Of a stretch of 6,387 nt of DNA, positions 4,859-6,387 are shown piece by piece. The notes beneath the pieces were generated by a model. That model worked only from the letters and a program-made list of their open reading frames with translations, ran no database searches and was not told the DNA's origin. How positions within the stretch are numbered: the first letter of the stretch is position 1; each line of letters begins with the position of its first letter. The DNA is taken from positions 1-6,387 of the forward strand of contig CAUBHZ010000113.1 of the NCBI GenBank assembly GCA_958435885.1, written 5' to 3'. Position numbers and translations under genes: made by a program. Source of the stretch: an uncultured Intestinimonas sp. Lineage in GTDB: Bacteria; Bacillota_A; Clostridia; Oscillospirales; Oscillospiraceae.

Positions 4859-6387
4859 ATGACCATGACCAGCATCCGAAAGCGGGACGGCCGCATCGCC
4901 CCCTTTGACGAGGAGAAGATCGCCGGCGCCATCACCAAGGCCTTTGACGCCACCTACAAGCCGGGCTACGGGGAGACGGCCCTCCGCCTGGCTGACGAGG
5001 TGGTGTCCATTCTGGAGCTGGAGGGAGAGCCCCAGCCCGACGTGGAGCACATCCAGGACCTGGTGGAGCGGGTGCTCATGGACAACGGCTATGTCCAGAC
5101 GGCCAAGGCCTACATTCTCTACCGGAACGAGCGGAGCAAGGCCCGGGAGATGAACACCCGGCTCATGAAGGTGTATGAGGACATCACCTTCTCGGCGGCC
5201 AAGGACTCCGACATCAAGCGGGAGAACGCCAACATCGACGGCGACACCGCCATGGGGAGCATGCTCAAGTTCGGCTCCGAGGGCGCCAAGCAGTTCTATG
5301 ATATGTTCGTCCTGAACCCGGAGCACGCCCGGGCCCACCGGGAGGGTGACATCCACATTCACGACCTGGACTTCCTCACCCTCACCACCACCTGCTGCCA
5401 GATCGACATCCAGAAGCTCTTCAAGGGGGGCTTCTCCACCGGCCACGGCACCCTGCGGGAGCCCAACGATATCTCCTCCTACGCCGCCCTGGCCTGCATC
5501 GCCATCCAGTCCAACCAGAACGACCAGCACGGCGGCCAGTCCATCGTGAACTTCGACTATGGCATGGCCGACGGCGTGCGCAAGACGTTTAAGCGGGTCT
5601 ACCGTCAGAACCTGGCCCGGGCCCTCACCCTTCTGGCCGACGACGCCGACCCGGAGCAGGCCCTGAAGGGGATCATGGCCCAAATCGAGGCCGACACCGG
5701 CCTGTGCCCCACCCTCAGCGGGAACGAGGCCTATTTTGCCGCCGAGCGGGCTGCCCTGGTGCCCCAGTTCGGGGACGAGGCCACGGTGGCCAGGGCCCAG
5801 GCCTTCGCCCAGCAGCGGGCGGAGAAGGAGACCGACCGGGCCACCTATCAGGCCATGGAGGCCCTCATCCACAATCTGAACACCATGCACTCCCGGGCCG
5901 GCGCCCAGACTCCCTTCTCCTCCATCAACTACGGCACCGACACCACCCCCGAGGGCCGCATGGCCATCCGCAACATCCTGCTGGCCGAGGACGCGGGCCT
6001 GGGCCACGGCGAGACGCCCATCTTCCCCATCCACATCTTCAAGGTGAAGGAGGGCGTGAACTACAACTCCGGCGACCCCAACTACGACTTGTTCGAGCTG
6101 TCCATGAAGGTGAGCGCCAAGCGCCTGTTCCCGAACTATGTATTTTTGGACAGCCCGCAGAACATCGTATACTATAAGCCCGGCCATCCGGAGACGGAGG
6201 TGGCCACCATGGGCTGCCGCACCCGCGTGATGAGCAACGTCTGCGGGCCTGAGATCGCCTACAGCCGGGGCAATTTGTCCTTCACCTCCATCAACCTGCC
6301 GCGCCTGGCCATCGAGGCCGGCCACGACGAGGCCCTGTTCTACAAAAAGCTGGACGACATGATGGAGCTGGTGGCCCAGCAGCTGCT
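4859..6387 (+). CDS. nrdD: Anaerobic (class III) ribonucleoside-triphosphate reductase, large subunit (3' partial)
   Basis: Oxygen-sensitive glycyl radical enzyme that reduces ribonucleoside triphosphates to deoxyribonucleotides for DNA synthesis without oxygen; it needs the radical-SAM activase NrdG. The 509 visible codons are roughly the first two thirds of a 700-800 residue protein. An ATP-cone allosteric domain covers about residues 5-95, with IRKRDGRIAPFDEEKI at 6-21. Catalytic-domain motifs follow: GDIHIHDLDF (from 163), TTTCCQID with C179-C180 holding one active-site cysteine, NQNDQHGGQS (219-228), HSRAGAQTPFSSINYGTD and MGCRTR (451-456) with C453 as the expected thiyl-radical cysteine. 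The glycyl radical site and C-terminal zinc-binding cysteines lie past the window end. The ATG at 4859 follows GGAGGAG (4843-4849) by 9 nt; a second in-frame ATG two codons later would change little. The promoter, NrdR box and upstream terminator indicate that it begins its own transcript, probably with nrdG following. Confidence 0.97.
   Translation, partial: MTMTSIRKRDGRIAPFDEEKIAGAITKAFDATYKPGYGETALRLADEVVSILELEGEPQPDVEHIQDLVERVLMDNGYVQTAKAYILYRNERSKAREMNTRLMKVYEDITFSAAKDSDIKRENANIDGDTAMGSMLKFGSEGAKQFYDMFVLNPEHARAHREGDIHIHDLDFLTLTTTCCQIDIQKLFKGGFSTGHGTLREPNDISSYAALACIAIQSNQNDQHGGQSIVNFDYGMADGVRKTFKRVYRQNLARALTLLADDADPEQALKGIMAQIEADTGLCPTLSGNEAYFAAERAALVPQFGDEATVARAQAFAQQRAEKETDRATYQAMEALIHNLNTMHSRAGAQTPFSSINYGTDTTPEGRMAIRNILLAEDAGLGHGETPIFPIHIFKVKEGVNYNSGDPNYDLFELSMKVSAKRLFPNYVFLDSPQNIVYYKPGHPETEVATMGCRTRVMSNVCGPEIAYSRGNLSFTSINLPRLAIEAGHDEALFYKKLDDMMELVAQQL

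Noticed and set aside
4733..6325. A 530-codon open frame on the minus strand opposite nrdD, and similar long frames opposite trpB2 (3542-4666) and the LCP gene (1807-2787).
   Set aside because: The translations are low-complexity, rich in G, H, L and V, with no recognisable motifs. They mirror the GC-rich third positions of clearly conserved genes on the other strand.

Overview
The window carries five protein genes, two of them cut by the window edges, separated by unusually legible control elements. Coding DNA is very GC-rich with C/G at most third codon positions, while the promoters are AT-rich and close to the sigma-A consensus. Strong Shine-Dalgarno sites, a T-box leader, an LCP wall-assembly protein and an anaerobic ribonucleotide reductase point to a high-GC, strictly anaerobic Firmicute. 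A gut Oscillospiraceae of the Flavonifractor/Oscillibacter kind would fit. The lineage is inferred from these traits, not from a database match.

Layout. 1-596 (+): C-terminal part of a MetQ/NlpA-type methionine-binding lipoprotein, closed by an intrinsic terminator. 715-1635 (+): cysK, cysteine synthase, with its own extended -10 promoter. 1646-1679: a perfect GC-rich palindrome that can end transcription from both sides. 1687-2736 (-): a LytR-CpsA-Psr (LCP) cell-wall ligase with a TTG start. 2737-2880: a divergent promoter region, with one promoter for the LCP gene on the minus strand and a perfect TTGACA-17-TATAAT promoter on the plus strand. 2881-3179: a complete T-box leader with a UGG (tryptophan) specifier, antiterminator and terminator. 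3212-4591 (+): a TrpB2-type tryptophan synthase beta chain, followed by a terminator. 4592-4858: intergenic region with a promoter, a near-consensus NrdR box and a small hairpin. 4859-6387 (+): the first 509 codons of nrdD, the class III anaerobic ribonucleotide reductase, running off the window.

How the parts fit. These are mostly single-gene units rather than one operon: each plus-strand gene has its own promoter and/or terminator. MetQ and CysK both serve sulfur amino acid supply. CysK and TrpB2 are both fold-type II PLP enzymes acting on serine-derived substrates. The T-box should switch TrpB2 on when tRNA-Trp is uncharged, which supports a real role in making tryptophan, perhaps from salvaged indole. 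The NrdR box should tie nrdD to the nucleotide pool. I found no mobile element, CRISPR array, RNA gene (apart from the T-box leader) or clearly new system. The most informative element is the tryptophan T-box in front of a stand-alone trpB2.
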